A stretch of DNA of 64,000 nt from Arthrobacter sp. SLBN-83 (GCF_006715285.1 NZ_VFMX01000001.1:1674001-1738000), one strand, 5' to 3'; shown: positions 27,707-36,000, numbered from the stretch's first letter. Notes: generated by a model from the sequence alone, not told the origin. Made by a program: numbers and translations.

Positions 27707-29322
27707 ACATTGCAAGCCTGGCCCCGCTCGCCGTCGTCCTTCCCATCCTGGGCGCCGCCCTCACCTTCCTGCTCATCCGGCACTCCCGGGCCCAGCGTGC
27801 GGTGAGCATCGCCCTGCTGTCGCTGACCCTGCTGCTTGAGTGCCTCCTGCTGGCGTCCGCCTGGAACGGCGGCACCACCGCGGTGAACCTGGGCGGCTGG
27901 GTGCCGCCATTCGGCATCGTCATGGTGGTGGACCAGTTCTCGTCGCTGATGCTGGTGGTGTCCTCCGCCGTGAGCCTGGCCGTGCTGGTCTACGCCACCG
28001 GGCAGGGCATGGCCGACGGCGACGAGGACGCCCCGGTCTCGATCTTCCACCCCACCTACCTGATCCTGGTGGCCGGGGTGTCCAACGCGTTCCTGTCCGG
28101 GGACCTCTTCAACCTGTACGTCGGCTTCGAGATCCTGCTGACCGCAAGCTACGTGCTGATGACCCTGGGCGGCACCGGGCCGCGCATCCGGGCCGGCGTC
28201 ACCTACGTGGTGGTGTCCGTAGTGTCCTCGGTGCTGTTCCTGATCGCCATCGCCATGGTCTACGGCGCCACCGGCACGGTCAACATGGCGGACCTGGCCA
28301 TCAAGCTCGGCGAACTGGACCAGGGCACCAAAACGCTCCTGCACGTGATGCTGCTGGTGGCGTTCGGCATCAAGGCAGCCGTCTTTCCCCTCTCCTTTTG
28401 GCTCCCGGACTCCTACCCCACGGCCCCGGCGCCGGTCACCGCGGTATTCGCCGGGTTGCTCACCAAGGTGGGCGTGTACGCGATGGTCCGGACCGAGACC
28501 CTGCTGTTCCCCGGCGACACCCTGAACACACCCCTGATGGTGGCGGCGCTGCTGACCATGGTGGTGGGTATCCTGGGTGCGCTGGCCCAGAGCGACATCA
28601 AGCGCCTGCTTTCGTTCACCCTGGTCAGCCACATCGGCTACATGGTGTTCGGCCTGGCCATGTCCTCGGCGGTGGGGCTGGCCGCGGCAGTCTTCTACGT
28701 GGCGCACCACATCACCATCCAGACCAGCCTCTTCCTGGTAACCGGCCTGATTGAACGCCGGGGTGGCAGTTCCTCGGTGGACCGGCTGGGCGGCCTGGCC
28801 AAGCTCTCGCCCATGCTGGCGCTGCTGTTCTTCATTCCCGGGATGAACCTGGCCGGCATCCCGCCGTTCTCCGGATTCCTGGGCAAGGTGGGGCTGCTGC
28901 AGGCCGGCGTGGAGCTGGGCACGCCGCTGGCCTACGCGCTGGTGATCGGCGGTGTGGTGACCAGCCTCCTGACGCTGCTCGCCATCGCCAGGGTATGGAA
29001 CCGCGCGTTCTGGCGCCGCCCAACCGACGCCGAACATCCGGACCCGGTGCTGCTCGCCGCGCCTGGGGCGAGGGCTTCCGGGCCCGGAGCCAAGGCCAAC
29101 AACACCGTGACCCTCCTGCCGCGCACCATGGTGGGTTCCACGGCGGGCCTGGTGGTCCTCGGTGTCGCCCTGACCGTTTTTGCCGGGCCGCTGTTCAGTC
29201 TTTCGGACCGGGCCGCACGGGACATGTTGGACCGGGCACCGTACATCCAGGCGGTCCTGGGTGAGGGCACCGCCGTACCGGGTTCAGCTGCCGGGACAAC
29301 CGCCGGGGGAGGAGCACGATGA
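27703..29322 (+). CDS. mnhD: Na+/H+ antiporter subunit D
   Basis: A 539-residue NuoN/NuoM-like Mrp subunit with about 14 membrane segments. The ion-path signatures are LYVGFEILLTASYVLMTLGG near residue 138 and GIKAAVFPLSFWLPDSYPTAPAPVTAVFAGLLTKVGVYA near 222, the latter with the conserved Lys residues. The start is GTG within the mnhC stop (GTGA). Residues 440-470 are a hydrophilic loop before the last helix. It functions in the heteromeric Mrp complex that exports sodium in exchange for protons and supports growth at high pH or salt. Confidence 0.95.
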   Translation: MNIASLAPLAVVLPILGAALTFLLIRHSRAQRAVSIALLSLTLLLECLLLASAWNGGTTAVNLGGWVPPFGIVMVVDQFSSLMLVVSSAVSLAVLVYATGQGMADGDEDAPVSIFHPTYLILVAGVSNAFLSGDLFNLYVGFEILLTASYVLMTLGGTGPRIRAGVTYVVVSVVSSVLFLIAIAMVYGATGTVNMADLAIKLGELDQGTKTLLHVMLLVAFGIKAAVFPLSFWLPDSYPTAPAPVTAVFAGLLTKVGVYAMVRTETLLFPGDTLNTPLMVAALLTMVVGILGALAQSDIKRLLSFTLVSHIGYMVFGLAMSSAVGLAAAVFYVAHHITIQTSLFLVTGLIERRGGSSSVDRLGGLAKLSPMLALLFFIPGMNLAGIPPFSGFLGKVGLLQAGVELGTPLAYALVIGGVVTSLLTLLAIARVWNRAFWRRPTDAEHPDPVLLAAPGARASGPGAKANNTVTLLPRTMVGSTAGLVVLGVALTVFAGPLFSLSDRAARDMLDRAPYIQAVLGEGTAVPGSAAGTTAGGGAR

Positions 29323-29864
29323 GCCGCAAACGAATCTCCCTGCGCCAGGAACTGCCGCTCCTGGTCTGGCTGGTGGTTGTCTGGGGCGCCCTATGGCAGG
29401 ATTTCAGCCCAGGCAACCTCCTGTTCGGTGCCTTGCTGGCCGTGGGCGTGGCCCGGCTCTTCTACCTTCCGCCGGTGGAGCTCAGCGGCCGCTTCAACAT
29501 CCTTTATGCGGCGCCCTTTGCCCTGGTGTTCCTGTGGAAAGTGGTGGTGGCCAGCGCCCAGGTGCTCTACCTCGCCACGGTCCGCGGGCCGAAGGTAACC
29601 AACGCCGTCGTCGCCGTCCGGCTGCGCAGCCACCAGGACCTGATCGTCACCGCCACCGGGCACGTCATCTCCCTGATCCCGGGGTCCCTGGTGGTGGAGG
29701 TGGATCGCTCCACGTCCACCCTTTACCTGCACGCACTCAACATCACCTCGCCGGAAGACGTGGAGGGCCTGCGGAACGAAGTGCGGTCCATCGAGGCCGG
29801 CCTGATCCGGATCATGGGCAGCCGGGAAGAACTTGAAGCCGTCCGAATGGAGGCCGCCGCATGA
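29319..29864 (+). CDS. mnhE: Na+/H+ antiporter subunit E
   Basis: A 181-residue membrane protein of the MrpE family. Two N-terminal helices come first (LPLLVWLVVVWGALWQDFSPGNLLFGALLAVGVARL and ILYAAPFALVFLWKVVVASAQVLYLA). The cytoplasmic domain follows, with the family motif TATGHVISLIPGSLVVEVD and the AlNITSPEDVE region. It overlaps mnhD and mnhF by four bases each (ATGA). MrpE is needed for assembly or stability of the complex and is specific to Mrp systems, which separates this operon from complex I. Confidence 0.94.
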   Translation: MSRKRISLRQELPLLVWLVVVWGALWQDFSPGNLLFGALLAVGVARLFYLPPVELSGRFNILYAAPFALVFLWKVVVASAQVLYLATVRGPKVTNAVVAVRLRSHQDLIVTATGHVISLIPGSLVVEVDRSTSTLYLHALNITSPEDVEGLRNEVRSIEAGLIRIMGSREELEAVRMEAAA

Positions 29865-30139
29865 TGCATGTAGTCCTGGCTGTTACAGCCGTCATCTTCT
29901 CGCTGGCCGCGGCCGCGGCCATCATCCGGATCGCGCGCGGACCTTCGCTGCTGGACCGGGTGCTCGCCACCGACGTGCTGCTGGCCATCCTGGGCGGGGC
30001 GCTGTGCATCGACATGGCCGTGAACCGGCACCTGAACAACCTGATGCTGGTGGTGGCCATCTCCGTCATCGGCTTCATCGGGTCCGTGACGGTGGCGAGG
30101 TTCGTGGCGGACCGGAGGGTGAAGCCTGATGAGTCCTGA
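29861..30139 (+). CDS. mnhF: Na+/H+ antiporter subunit F
   Basis: A 92-residue protein with three membrane helices. The conserved MrpF core RIARGPSLLDRVLATDVLLAILGGALCIDM contains the Asp residues common to the family. It starts in the ATGA overlap with mnhE and overlaps mnhG by 11 bp. Small size and order in the operon agree with MrpF. Confidence 0.94.
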   Translation: MMHVVLAVTAVIFSLAAAAAIIRIARGPSLLDRVLATDVLLAILGGALCIDMAVNRHLNNLMLVVAISVIGFIGSVTVARFVADRRVKPDES

Positions 30140-30539
30140 CTTTTCCGGCCCTGACGCCTGGATCGACCTTGTGTCGGCCATATTCATGGTGGTGGGCGCA
30201 CTCATGTCCCTGGGCGCCGCGATCGGCCTGCTCCGTTTCCCGGACCTGCTGAGCCGCATGCACGCCGCCACCAAGCCCCAGGTCCTGGGCTTGTTCCTTC
30301 TGCTGGCCGCGATTGGGCTGCAGATGCGGACATGGTGGGTGTGGCCGGTGCTGGTGGTGGCCTGGATCTTCCAGCTGCTGACGGTGCCCGTGTCCGCCCA
30401 CATGGTGGGCCGCGCCGGCTACCGCACCAAGCACCTGCACCGGGAGCTGCTCACCGCCGATGAACTGGAGGCCGTGGTGCAGAAAGCCGCCGCCGAGGCT
30501 GCCCTGAAGGACAGCCCCGACGACGGCCGGCAACGCTAG
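30129..30539 (+). CDS. mnhG: Na+/H+ antiporter subunit G
   Basis: A 136-residue MrpG subunit with three membrane helices and the motif GAAIGLLRFPDLLSRMHAATKPQVLGLFLLL near residue 30. The C-terminal 45 residues are hydrophilic and longer than the minimal family member. It closes the mrp operon, overlapping mnhF by 11 bp. Its stop is only 6 bp from the stop of the convergent DUF4235 gene, and I see no hairpin terminator between them. Confidence 0.94.
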   Translation: MSPDFSGPDAWIDLVSAIFMVVGALMSLGAAIGLLRFPDLLSRMHAATKPQVLGLFLLLAAIGLQMRTWWVWPVLVVAWIFQLLTVPVSAHMVGRAGYRTKHLHRELLTADELEAVVQKAAAEAALKDSPDDGRQR

Positions 30540-30545
30540 GAAGAG

Positions 30546-30809
30546 CTAGACGATGTCCTGGGTCTTGGCGAACCGGGCGATGGCGCGCTGGGTGCCGCGG
30601 TTGGCCAGGACCTGGATGATGGCGCTGACCGACGCCGAGATCAGCGCAAAGGTCAACGCCGAACGCAGGCTGGTGGGGACGTCCTCGTGCTTGCCGGTGG
30701 GCGGCTTCTGTCCGGTGGTCTTTTCCCAGATGGTGTTGACCAGCTTGGTGCCGGCCAGGCCTGCGCCGAGGCTCACCCCGGTCCCGAGCAGCTTGATGAG
30801 AAGGTTCAT
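30546..30809 (-). CDS. DUF4235 membrane protein
   Basis: An 87-residue protein with a first helix at residues 3-22 (LLIKLLGTGVSLGAGLAGTKLVNTIW), a Lys/Gly/Pro loop with GQKPPTGKHEDVPTSL, and a second helix near 50-68. It ends QRAIARF. This layout is DUF4235, a small actinobacterial membrane family without assigned function. The ATG at 30809 has AAGGAG upstream and decides the start within a longer open frame. Its promoter would lie in 30810-30943, and it follows the CDGSH gene on the same strand after 134 bp, probably as its own unit. Confidence 0.85.
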   Translation of the reverse strand: MNLLIKLLGTGVSLGAGLAGTKLVNTIWEKTTGQKPPTGKHEDVPTSLRSALTFALISASVSAIIQVLANRGTQRAIARFAKTQDIV

Positions 30810-30943
30810 TCCTATTACTCCTTGCGGACGGAAAACGGACTGCCTCCAGCCTAGCCGCACACCCACCGCCGTCCCGGCAAGAGTCGGGGCAAGGGCGTGG
30901 CCGGGCTGGTGCGGCTTGGTGGTCTGACTAACCCGCTGGCTGA

Positions 30944-31204
30944 CTAGGCGGCCGGGGGCTCGGTGCGGAACTTGATCATCTTGTGCGTGCCGTCGCAGTA
31001 CGGCTTGATGGCGGACGCCCCGCAACGGCACAAGGCCACCGTCTTCCGGTCCCGGGGCACGGCAGCACCGGACGGGGTGACGATCTCAAACTCACCCCGG
31101 ACAATGAGGGGCCCGTCCGGGCAGACCACGATCGAACTGGCAGGGTCCTGCTCCGCATTTACCTGGTCCACGTCGGCTCCTGTTCCATGCTGTTCAAGGT
31201 TCAT
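30944..31204 (-). CDS. CDGSH iron-sulfur domain protein
   Basis: An 86-residue protein with one CDGSH-type 2Fe-2S site. The ligands are Cys59, Cys61, Cys70 and His74 in CRCGASAIKPYCDGTH, matching the family pattern C-x-C-x2-S-x3-P-x-C-D-G-x-H. There is no membrane anchor. Such proteins carry one electron or a labile cluster. The ATG at 31204 overlaps the stop of the glycosyltransferase (ATGA), so it is the last gene of a coupled three-gene cassette. I infer a role as electron or cluster donor to the diiron-type protein encoded first in the cassette. Confidence 0.92.
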   Translation of the reverse strand: MNLEQHGTGADVDQVNAEQDPASSIVVCPDGPLIVRGEFEIVTPSGAAVPRDRKTVALCRCGASAIKPYCDGTHKMIKFRTEPPAA

Positions 31205-32304
31205 GCCTGCACCGCATCCATCGTTGTTGTTCCTGCTTTGCCGGGGACGCCTCTGCCTGTGACGCCCTGGAGCCTGCCCCCGTGGCGCCGCCGGAGCTCC
31301 GCCTCGGAGTGCGCCGCCGTCCTGATCCTGCTGCCCGCGTAGGGGATGCCGCCCCGCCACCTGAACCCGAGGGCCAGCCAGGCGCAGACGGCCCGTTCAA
31401 GTGCCCAAAGCGGAGCGCACCATGCTGCCGAGGCGGGGAAGACGGCGGTCCCGTTGTGCCGCCGTCGTCCGATTTCTGCAAAGGCGACGGCCGCCGCGGA
31501 GAGTCCGCCCAGGGCCATTCCCCGCACCTGGCCTGGAAGGAAAAATCCTGCTGCCGCTGCCGGCAGCAGGGCGAGCTCGGCGGCCAGCCGTCGCGGCTGC
31601 GCGAAGCCGTCGTAGGCCTGGCGCACGCGCTGGCGCAGGAAGTGCCGGGCAGTGGGCGGCCTGCGGGCCACGAACAGGTCCGGAAGGATCCGCTCCCTCC
31701 CGCCGGCGGCCTTGATGGTCCTGATGAGCTCAAGGTTTTCGAACAGGACACCCGCATAGCCGCCGGTGGCCAGCAGCGCGTCGCGGCGCACACCGAGCGT
31801 TCCCGGGTAGTCGGCAGACCAGGCGCGGTTGACCAAGGTCCGGGCCGTATCCCACCGGCCGTGCCAGGGGAGGGGCACGAAGTAGTTCTGCGGCCGCACC
31901 ACGTCAGCGGACTTCAGGTAATGGACGACGGCGGTGAGGGCCTCGCGCGTGTAACGGACGTCGTCGTCGGCGATGACAAGGAAGGACGCGCCTGAGGTGC
32001 GCAGGCCGGCCATGACGCCTGCAACCTTGCCGTTACTGGCCCGCCCGTCAAGGGCTATGCAGTCCGGCCGGATGTGGCGGACCGCTGCGGGAAACGCGGC
32101 ACGGTGGCGGTCAAAGAAGTGGGGGTCCGAGCCGTCCACCACGGCGACGGGGATCCAGCCCGCAAGGTGGCGGAGGTAGTCCGTCAGCTCTGCCAGGCCC
32201 GAGTCCTCTGTCCAGCGCAGGGGAAGGATGTACTCCGCGTCAGTGACCAGGTGGGGCCCCACCTCCCTTACCGCGGGCGCACCTGCCGCGGCGGCGCCTG
32301 TCAC
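31201..32304 (-). CDS. Membrane-associated GT-A (family 2-like) glycosyltransferase
   Basis: A 367-residue protein. Residues 20-215 form a GT-A fold with the start region YILPLRWTEDSG, the nucleotide-binding loop VAVVDGSDP, the metal-binding acidic triplet DDD at 113-115 (FLVIADDDVRYT), and the acceptor-side region GVLFENLELIRTI. Residues 240-310 contain about two hydrophobic helices, so the enzyme is probably tethered to the inner face of the membrane. The GTG start overlaps the stop of the diiron-like gene (GTGA) and its stop overlaps the CDGSH start (ATGA). The sugar donor and acceptor are unknown. Confidence 0.85.
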   Translation of the reverse strand: MTGAAAAGAPAVREVGPHLVTDAEYILPLRWTEDSGLAELTDYLRHLAGWIPVAVVDGSDPHFFDRHRAAFPAAVRHIRPDCIALDGRASNGKVAGVMAGLRTSGASFLVIADDDVRYTREALTAVVHYLKSADVVRPQNYFVPLPWHGRWDTARTLVNRAWSADYPGTLGVRRDALLATGGYAGVLFENLELIRTIKAAGGRERILPDLFVARRPPTARHFLRQRVRQAYDGFAQPRRLAAELALLPAAAAGFFLPGQVRGMALGGLSAAAVAFAEIGRRRHNGTAVFPASAAWCAPLWALERAVCAWLALGFRWRGGIPYAGSRIRTAAHSEAELRRRHGGRLQGVTGRGVPGKAGTTTMDAVQA

Positions 32305-33344
32305 GCCGCCGCCCGGAGTGACGTCTGCCCAGCTTCCCAGGACGACATCAGGTGGGCGGAAATGCGGCTGTCGATGGCCATGACGGCCGTGGCCCCGAAC
32401 AGCACGTCGGCAAGCAGTTGAGGTTCAGCCTCCACCAGGCCGCCGGCAAGGTCGCGTCCCGCGATCTGTTCGTGGACGGCGTCGGCCTCCACGTGCTCGT
32501 CAAAGTAGTGCGTGACGTCCGGGCCGAAGCCGTGCCGGCGGAATCCGTTGCCGTAGAAGCGGTTGGGTTGGGAGGACGTCATTTCGTAGATTGCCAGGTG
32601 CCCGGTGATGGCGCCGCGGAGCCGCCGGTTCAAACCGCAGAGCGACATGAGGTTGACGGAGGCCAGGGACATCGCGGGGACGGCGTCCACGTAGGCGCCG
32701 TAGCTGTCGTCCAGGCCCAGACCGCGCATGGTCCGGGCGAACAGCGCGCTGTGCATCCGCTCAGGCCGCCCGCCGCCGTATTCGTCCGCCTGGATTTCCA
32801 CCAGGGCCGCCTTGGGGCGGCCGCTGAGCCGCGGAATGGCCCAGGTGTGCGGATCGGCTTCCTTCAGCTGGTACATGGATTTGTGGACCAGGAACTCCTT
32901 GAGCTGGTCCAGCGTGGCTTTCCTGGCCACGTAGCGGGACACGCTGGGACCAGTGTCCGTGGCGGCCAGGCCGAAGAGGACGTCGGCAACGGCGTCGCTG
33001 GTCATGGCAACCCCGCCGGGCAGTTCGAAGTTCCCGGCGGCCTGGTGCGCGGCAGCGCGCAGTGCCGCTTCGAACGGTTCCTCGATCAGCCGGCGGACCC
33101 TGATCAGCGACGGCTCCCACTCCCAGTGGTCCGAAACGCCGTCCAGGCCGGAGTAATGGAGTTCGTAAAGGCAGAACAGCGCGAGTTGGATGTCCTCGTC
33201 GGCAATGATGTCGCCGGTGCCGGCCAGCTGCCGCGCCACCAGGGAGTACAGCCCGTCCAAGCCCGGCCCGGCGGTGCCCGGAGCCTGCGCCAGGACCTCG
33301 AACAATGCGCTGCTGACGGGTCCTCTGGTTTCCGGGATTCTCAT
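32301..33344 (-). CDS. Haem-oxygenase-like diiron (iron-containing redox enzyme family) protein
   Basis: A 347-residue helical protein of the HDO/Haem_oxygenas_2 type. Candidate iron ligands are Glu183 and Glu188 in EIQADEYGGG, His198 in RMHSALF, and His284, Asp288, His291 and Glu292 in FDEHVEADAVHE, which is the usual pattern of this superfamily. Known members are N-oxygenases or C-C-cleaving oxidases (for example UndA, BesC, SznF), but these are distant and the substrate here is unknown. AAGGAG precedes the ATG at 33344. It is first in a coupled cassette with the glycosyltransferase and CDGSH genes, behind a promoter overlapped by a near-perfect 18-bp palindrome. Confidence 0.87.
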   Translation of the reverse strand: MRIPETRGPVSSALFEVLAQAPGTAGPGLDGLYSLVARQLAGTGDIIADEDIQLALFCLYELHYSGLDGVSDHWEWEPSLIRVRRLIEEPFEAALRAAAHQAAGNFELPGGVAMTSDAVADVLFGLAATDTGPSVSRYVARKATLDQLKEFLVHKSMYQLKEADPHTWAIPRLSGRPKAALVEIQADEYGGGRPERMHSALFARTMRGLGLDDSYGAYVDAVPAMSLASVNLMSLCGLNRRLRGAITGHLAIYEMTSSQPNRFYGNGFRRHGFGPDVTHYFDEHVEADAVHEQIAGRDLAGGLVEAEPQLLADVLFGATAVMAIDSRISAHLMSSWEAGQTSLRAAA

Positions 33345-33439
33345 GGGGCTCCTTGGTCTGCCGCGCTGCTGACGGGAACGAACGCAGGGCCGCCCATGGT
33401 GAGTCCCATGCCCGTCCTCCTCGAAACCCGGGAGACTAC

Positions 33440-33468
33440 ATAGTAAGCATGATTACTAATAAAAGCTA
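33440..33468 (-). promoter_or_regulatory. Promoter and overlapping palindrome of the diiron cassette
   Basis: On the minus strand a -35-like TAGCTT (33463-33468), 17 nt and a -10-like TACTAT (33440-33445) lie about 95 nt before the ATG. The spacer and -10 are covered by TAGTAAGCATGATTACTA (33441-33458), which matches its own complement at 16 of 18 positions. This is a repressor-type arrangement. No regulator gene is adjacent. Confidence 0.6.
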
Positions 33469-33627
33469 AGCGCGCCGGCCTCCATGCTCCACGCCGTCGC
33501 GCACGGCCGGTCACATCCGGTCCGATTGGCGCCGGCAGCCCTCAATGCAGCCCCGCCCGGTGTAAACTGGACCACGCCCGGAAGGGCAACCAAAAGCCTT
33601 ACCCAAACCAAAAAGCAACACTAAAAA

Positions 33628-33749
33628 CGACAGGGGAGCGCCGCCGTCGGGCATCCTGGCACAAGCCGGGCACCGCAGGTGGGCGCTGAGAGTGCGGACA
33701 GCCGCAGACCCTCGAACCTGATCCGGTTAGTACCGGCGCAAGGGAGTCG
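33628..33749 (+). ncRNA. TPP (THI-box) riboswitch
   Basis: All conserved parts are present in order: AGGGGAGC at 33632, CTGAGAG at 33686, the pyrophosphate-side GAACCTGATCCGGTTAGTAC starting at 33714, and GCGCAAGGGA near 33736. A P1 stem of CGAC (33628-33631) with GTCG (33746-33749) closes it. It lies 80 nt before ykoE, a thiamine-precursor transporter gene. The rest of the 33345-33829 gap holds the promoter of the divergent diiron cassette. Confidence 0.95.
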
Positions 33750-33805
33750 AGTTCTCAAAGTGTCGCGGCTGCACGGCAACGGGCCGTCAGCCGGGTCCAC
33801 TTTCC

Positions 33806-33824
33806 CCTCCTGTTTCCCAGGAGG
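33806..33824 (+). promoter_or_regulatory. Hairpin hiding the ykoE ribosome-binding site
   Basis: CCTCCTG (33806-33812) pairs perfectly with CAGGAGG (33818-33824) around a 5-nt loop. The second arm contains the AGGAGG Shine-Dalgarno sequence 5 nt before the ykoE ATG. The TPP riboswitch upstream therefore most likely acts on translation. Confidence 0.75.
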
Positions 33825-33829
33825 ATCAC

Positions 33830-34453
33830 ATGAGCACTGCAGCAATCAAGAAGACCACCAGCAGGTCCTGGCGCGTCGTGGATATCGTGGTGGCCGCGCT
33901 GGTGGCCATCGCCGGCGGCGTCATCTTCTGGGCGTGGGACCAGGGCGCGGCAGCGTTGTCGGCCCCCATGAACGCCGCCTACCCACCCCTCACCGGGCTG
34001 CTGGCCGGCGGATGGATGATTCCGGGCGTGCTGGGCATGCTCATCATCCGCAAGCCGGGCGCGGCCCTGTTCTGCGAAACCGTGGCCGCCACCGGCGAGC
34101 TGCTCATGGGCTCCCAGTACGGCGCCTCGGTGCTGTTCTCCGGGTTCATCCAGGGCCTGGGTGCGGAGATCATCTTCGCCGTCTTCGTTTACCGGAAGTT
34201 CAACCTGCCCGTCTCCCTGTTGGCGGGCGCCGCGGCCGGCTTCTTCTGCGGCCTGAACGACTCGTTTGCGCCGTGGGGCTGGAACATCGCCTACTCGGGC
34301 GCGGACAAGTTCGCCTACATCGTCCTCACCACCATCTCCGGCGCGGTCCTGGCCGGCGGCCTGTCCTGGCTCGCCACCCGTGGCCTGGCCCGCACTGGCG
34401 TGCTGAGCTCCTTCGCCTCCCGCAAGGCTGCCACGGAGCCAGTCTTCTCCTGA
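33830..34453 (+). CDS. ykoE: ECF transporter S component for thiamine precursor (HMP)
   Basis: A 207-residue membrane protein with about six helices. The YkoE pattern RVVDIVVAALVAIAGGVIFWAWDQG at the start and the GSQYGASVLFSGFIQGLGAEIIFAVFVYR segment identify the substrate-binding component that recognises hydroxymethylpyrimidine or thiamine. Control by a TPP riboswitch supports this. Its TGA overlaps the ATG of ykoD by one base (TGATG), so the ECF module is translated together. Confidence 0.95.
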   Translation: MSTAAIKKTTSRSWRVVDIVVAALVAIAGGVIFWAWDQGAAALSAPMNAAYPPLTGLLAGGWMIPGVLGMLIIRKPGAALFCETVAATGELLMGSQYGASVLFSGFIQGLGAEIIFAVFVYRKFNLPVSLLAGAAAGFFCGLNDSFAPWGWNIAYSGADKFAYIVLTTISGAVLAGGLSWLATRGLARTGVLSSFASRKAATEPVFS

Positions 34454-36000
34454 TGGCACCCTCCCAGGGAGCAGCCGGCGCCGTGCGCCCAGCCGCCGTC
34501 ACCGCCCGCGGCTGGGGCTGGCGGCACGCTGGCAGGGCCAAGCCTGCCGTCCATGCCCTTGACCTGGGCATCACCCCCGGCGAGCGGGTGCTGCTGCTTG
34601 GCCCCTCGGGCGCCGGAAAGTCGACGCTCCTGCATGCGCTGGCCGGCGTGCTGGGAGACATCGACGACGACGGCGAGGCAGGCGACGCCGACGAGTCCGG
34701 TTCGCTGCTGGTTGACGGCGCCGTGCCCAGGTCCCAGCGCGGCCGCGCCGGGCTGATGCAGCAGGACCCGGAGACGCAGGTGGTCCTATCGCGGGTGGGG
34801 GACGACGTCGCCTTCGGCGCCGAGAACCTCGCCGTGCCCCGCGAGGCCATCTGGGCGCGCGTGCACGAGGCGCTTGCCGACGTCGGACTGTCCCACCTCC
34901 CGCTGGACCACCCGACGTCGGCCTTGTCCGGCGGGCAAAAGCAGCGCCTGGCGCTCGCTGGGATCCTGGCCATGCGCCCGGGGCTGATCCTGCTGGACGA
35001 GCCCACCGCCAACCTGGACCCGGACGGCGTGCTGGAGGTCCGCGACGCCGTGGCGCGCTGCCTGGACAAGACCGGAGCCACGCTGGTGGTGGTGGAGCAC
35101 CGCGTGTCCGTGTGGAAGGACCTGGTGGACCGGATCGTGGTCCTGCAGCCCGGTTCGTCAACCGAACCTGCCGTGCTCCTGGACGGGCCACCGGACCGGG
35201 TGCTCAGCGAGGCGCGGACCATGCTCGCCGCCGCAGGAGTCTGGGTCCCCGGGTACGTCCCGGCCACCCGTGCCCGCTCTGCCGTGCCGGCCGCGGGAAC
35301 GGGTAACTTGCTGCTGGCCGCGGAACAACTGGGCGTTTCCCGGGAGCGTCCGCGCCGCCAAGGCTTCCGCAAAATTCCGCCGGTACCGGTCCAGGAAGGC
35401 GTGGCCGCGCAGGTCCGCGCCGGCCAAGCCCTGGCCATCACCGGTCCCAACGGCGCCGGCAAGTCCACGTTCGCGCTGACCCTCGCCGGCCTCCTGGAAC
35501 CGGTATCCGGAAAGGTCTCCGCCACCCTGGATCTCGGCCGCGGTGCCGGCATCGACCCGTTCCGGTGGAAGGCCGAGCAGTTGATTTCGCGCGTGGGGAC
35601 GGTGTTCCAGGAGCCTGAGCACCAGTTCGTCACCGGCAAGGTGCTGGATGAGCTGCGCTTTGGTCCCCGGCACCTGGGCCACGGTGAGGACCGGGTTGAC
35701 GAGCTGCTGGAGCGGCTGCGGCTCACCCAACTGGTGGACGCCAACCCCTACACGCTCTCCGGGGGTGAAAAGCGGCGGCTGTCCGTGGCCACCGTCCTTG
35801 CCGCCAGCCCCCAGGTCCTGGTCCTTGACGAGCCCACCTTCGGGCAGGATGCCAACACGTGGGCAGAGCTGGCGTCGTTCCTGTCTGAGCTGCTTGACGC
35901 CGGGACGGCGGTGGTTTCCGTGACCCACGACGCCGAATTTACGGAGGCGCTGGGCGGCGAGGAGCTGCGCATGGCGGCTGCGGCAGAGGTGGCGCCATGA
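34453..36000 (+). CDS. ykoD: ECF transporter double ATPase (A component)
   Basis: A 515-residue protein with two ABC ATPase domains in one chain. The first has Walker A GPSGAGKST near residue 50, signature LSGGQKQR near 158 and Walker B LILLDEPTANLD near 177. The second has Walker A GPNGAGKST near 330, signature LSGGEKRR near 435 and Walker B VLVLDEPTFGQD near 455. The Q-loop residues MQQDPETQ and FQEPEHQ are of the ECF type. It powers the YkoE/YkoC transporter and overlaps ykoC by four bases. Confidence 0.95.
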   Translation: MAPSQGAAGAVRPAAVTARGWGWRHAGRAKPAVHALDLGITPGERVLLLGPSGAGKSTLLHALAGVLGDIDDDGEAGDADESGSLLVDGAVPRSQRGRAGLMQQDPETQVVLSRVGDDVAFGAENLAVPREAIWARVHEALADVGLSHLPLDHPTSALSGGQKQRLALAGILAMRPGLILLDEPTANLDPDGVLEVRDAVARCLDKTGATLVVVEHRVSVWKDLVDRIVVLQPGSSTEPAVLLDGPPDRVLSEARTMLAAAGVWVPGYVPATRARSAVPAAGTGNLLLAAEQLGVSRERPRRQGFRKIPPVPVQEGVAAQVRAGQALAITGPNGAGKSTFALTLAGLLEPVSGKVSATLDLGRGAGIDPFRWKAEQLISRVGTVFQEPEHQFVTGKVLDELRFGPRHLGHGEDRVDELLERLRLTQLVDANPYTLSGGEKRRLSVATVLAASPQVLVLDEPTFGQDANTWAELASFLSELLDAGTAVVSVTHDAEFTEALGGEELRMAAAAEVAP

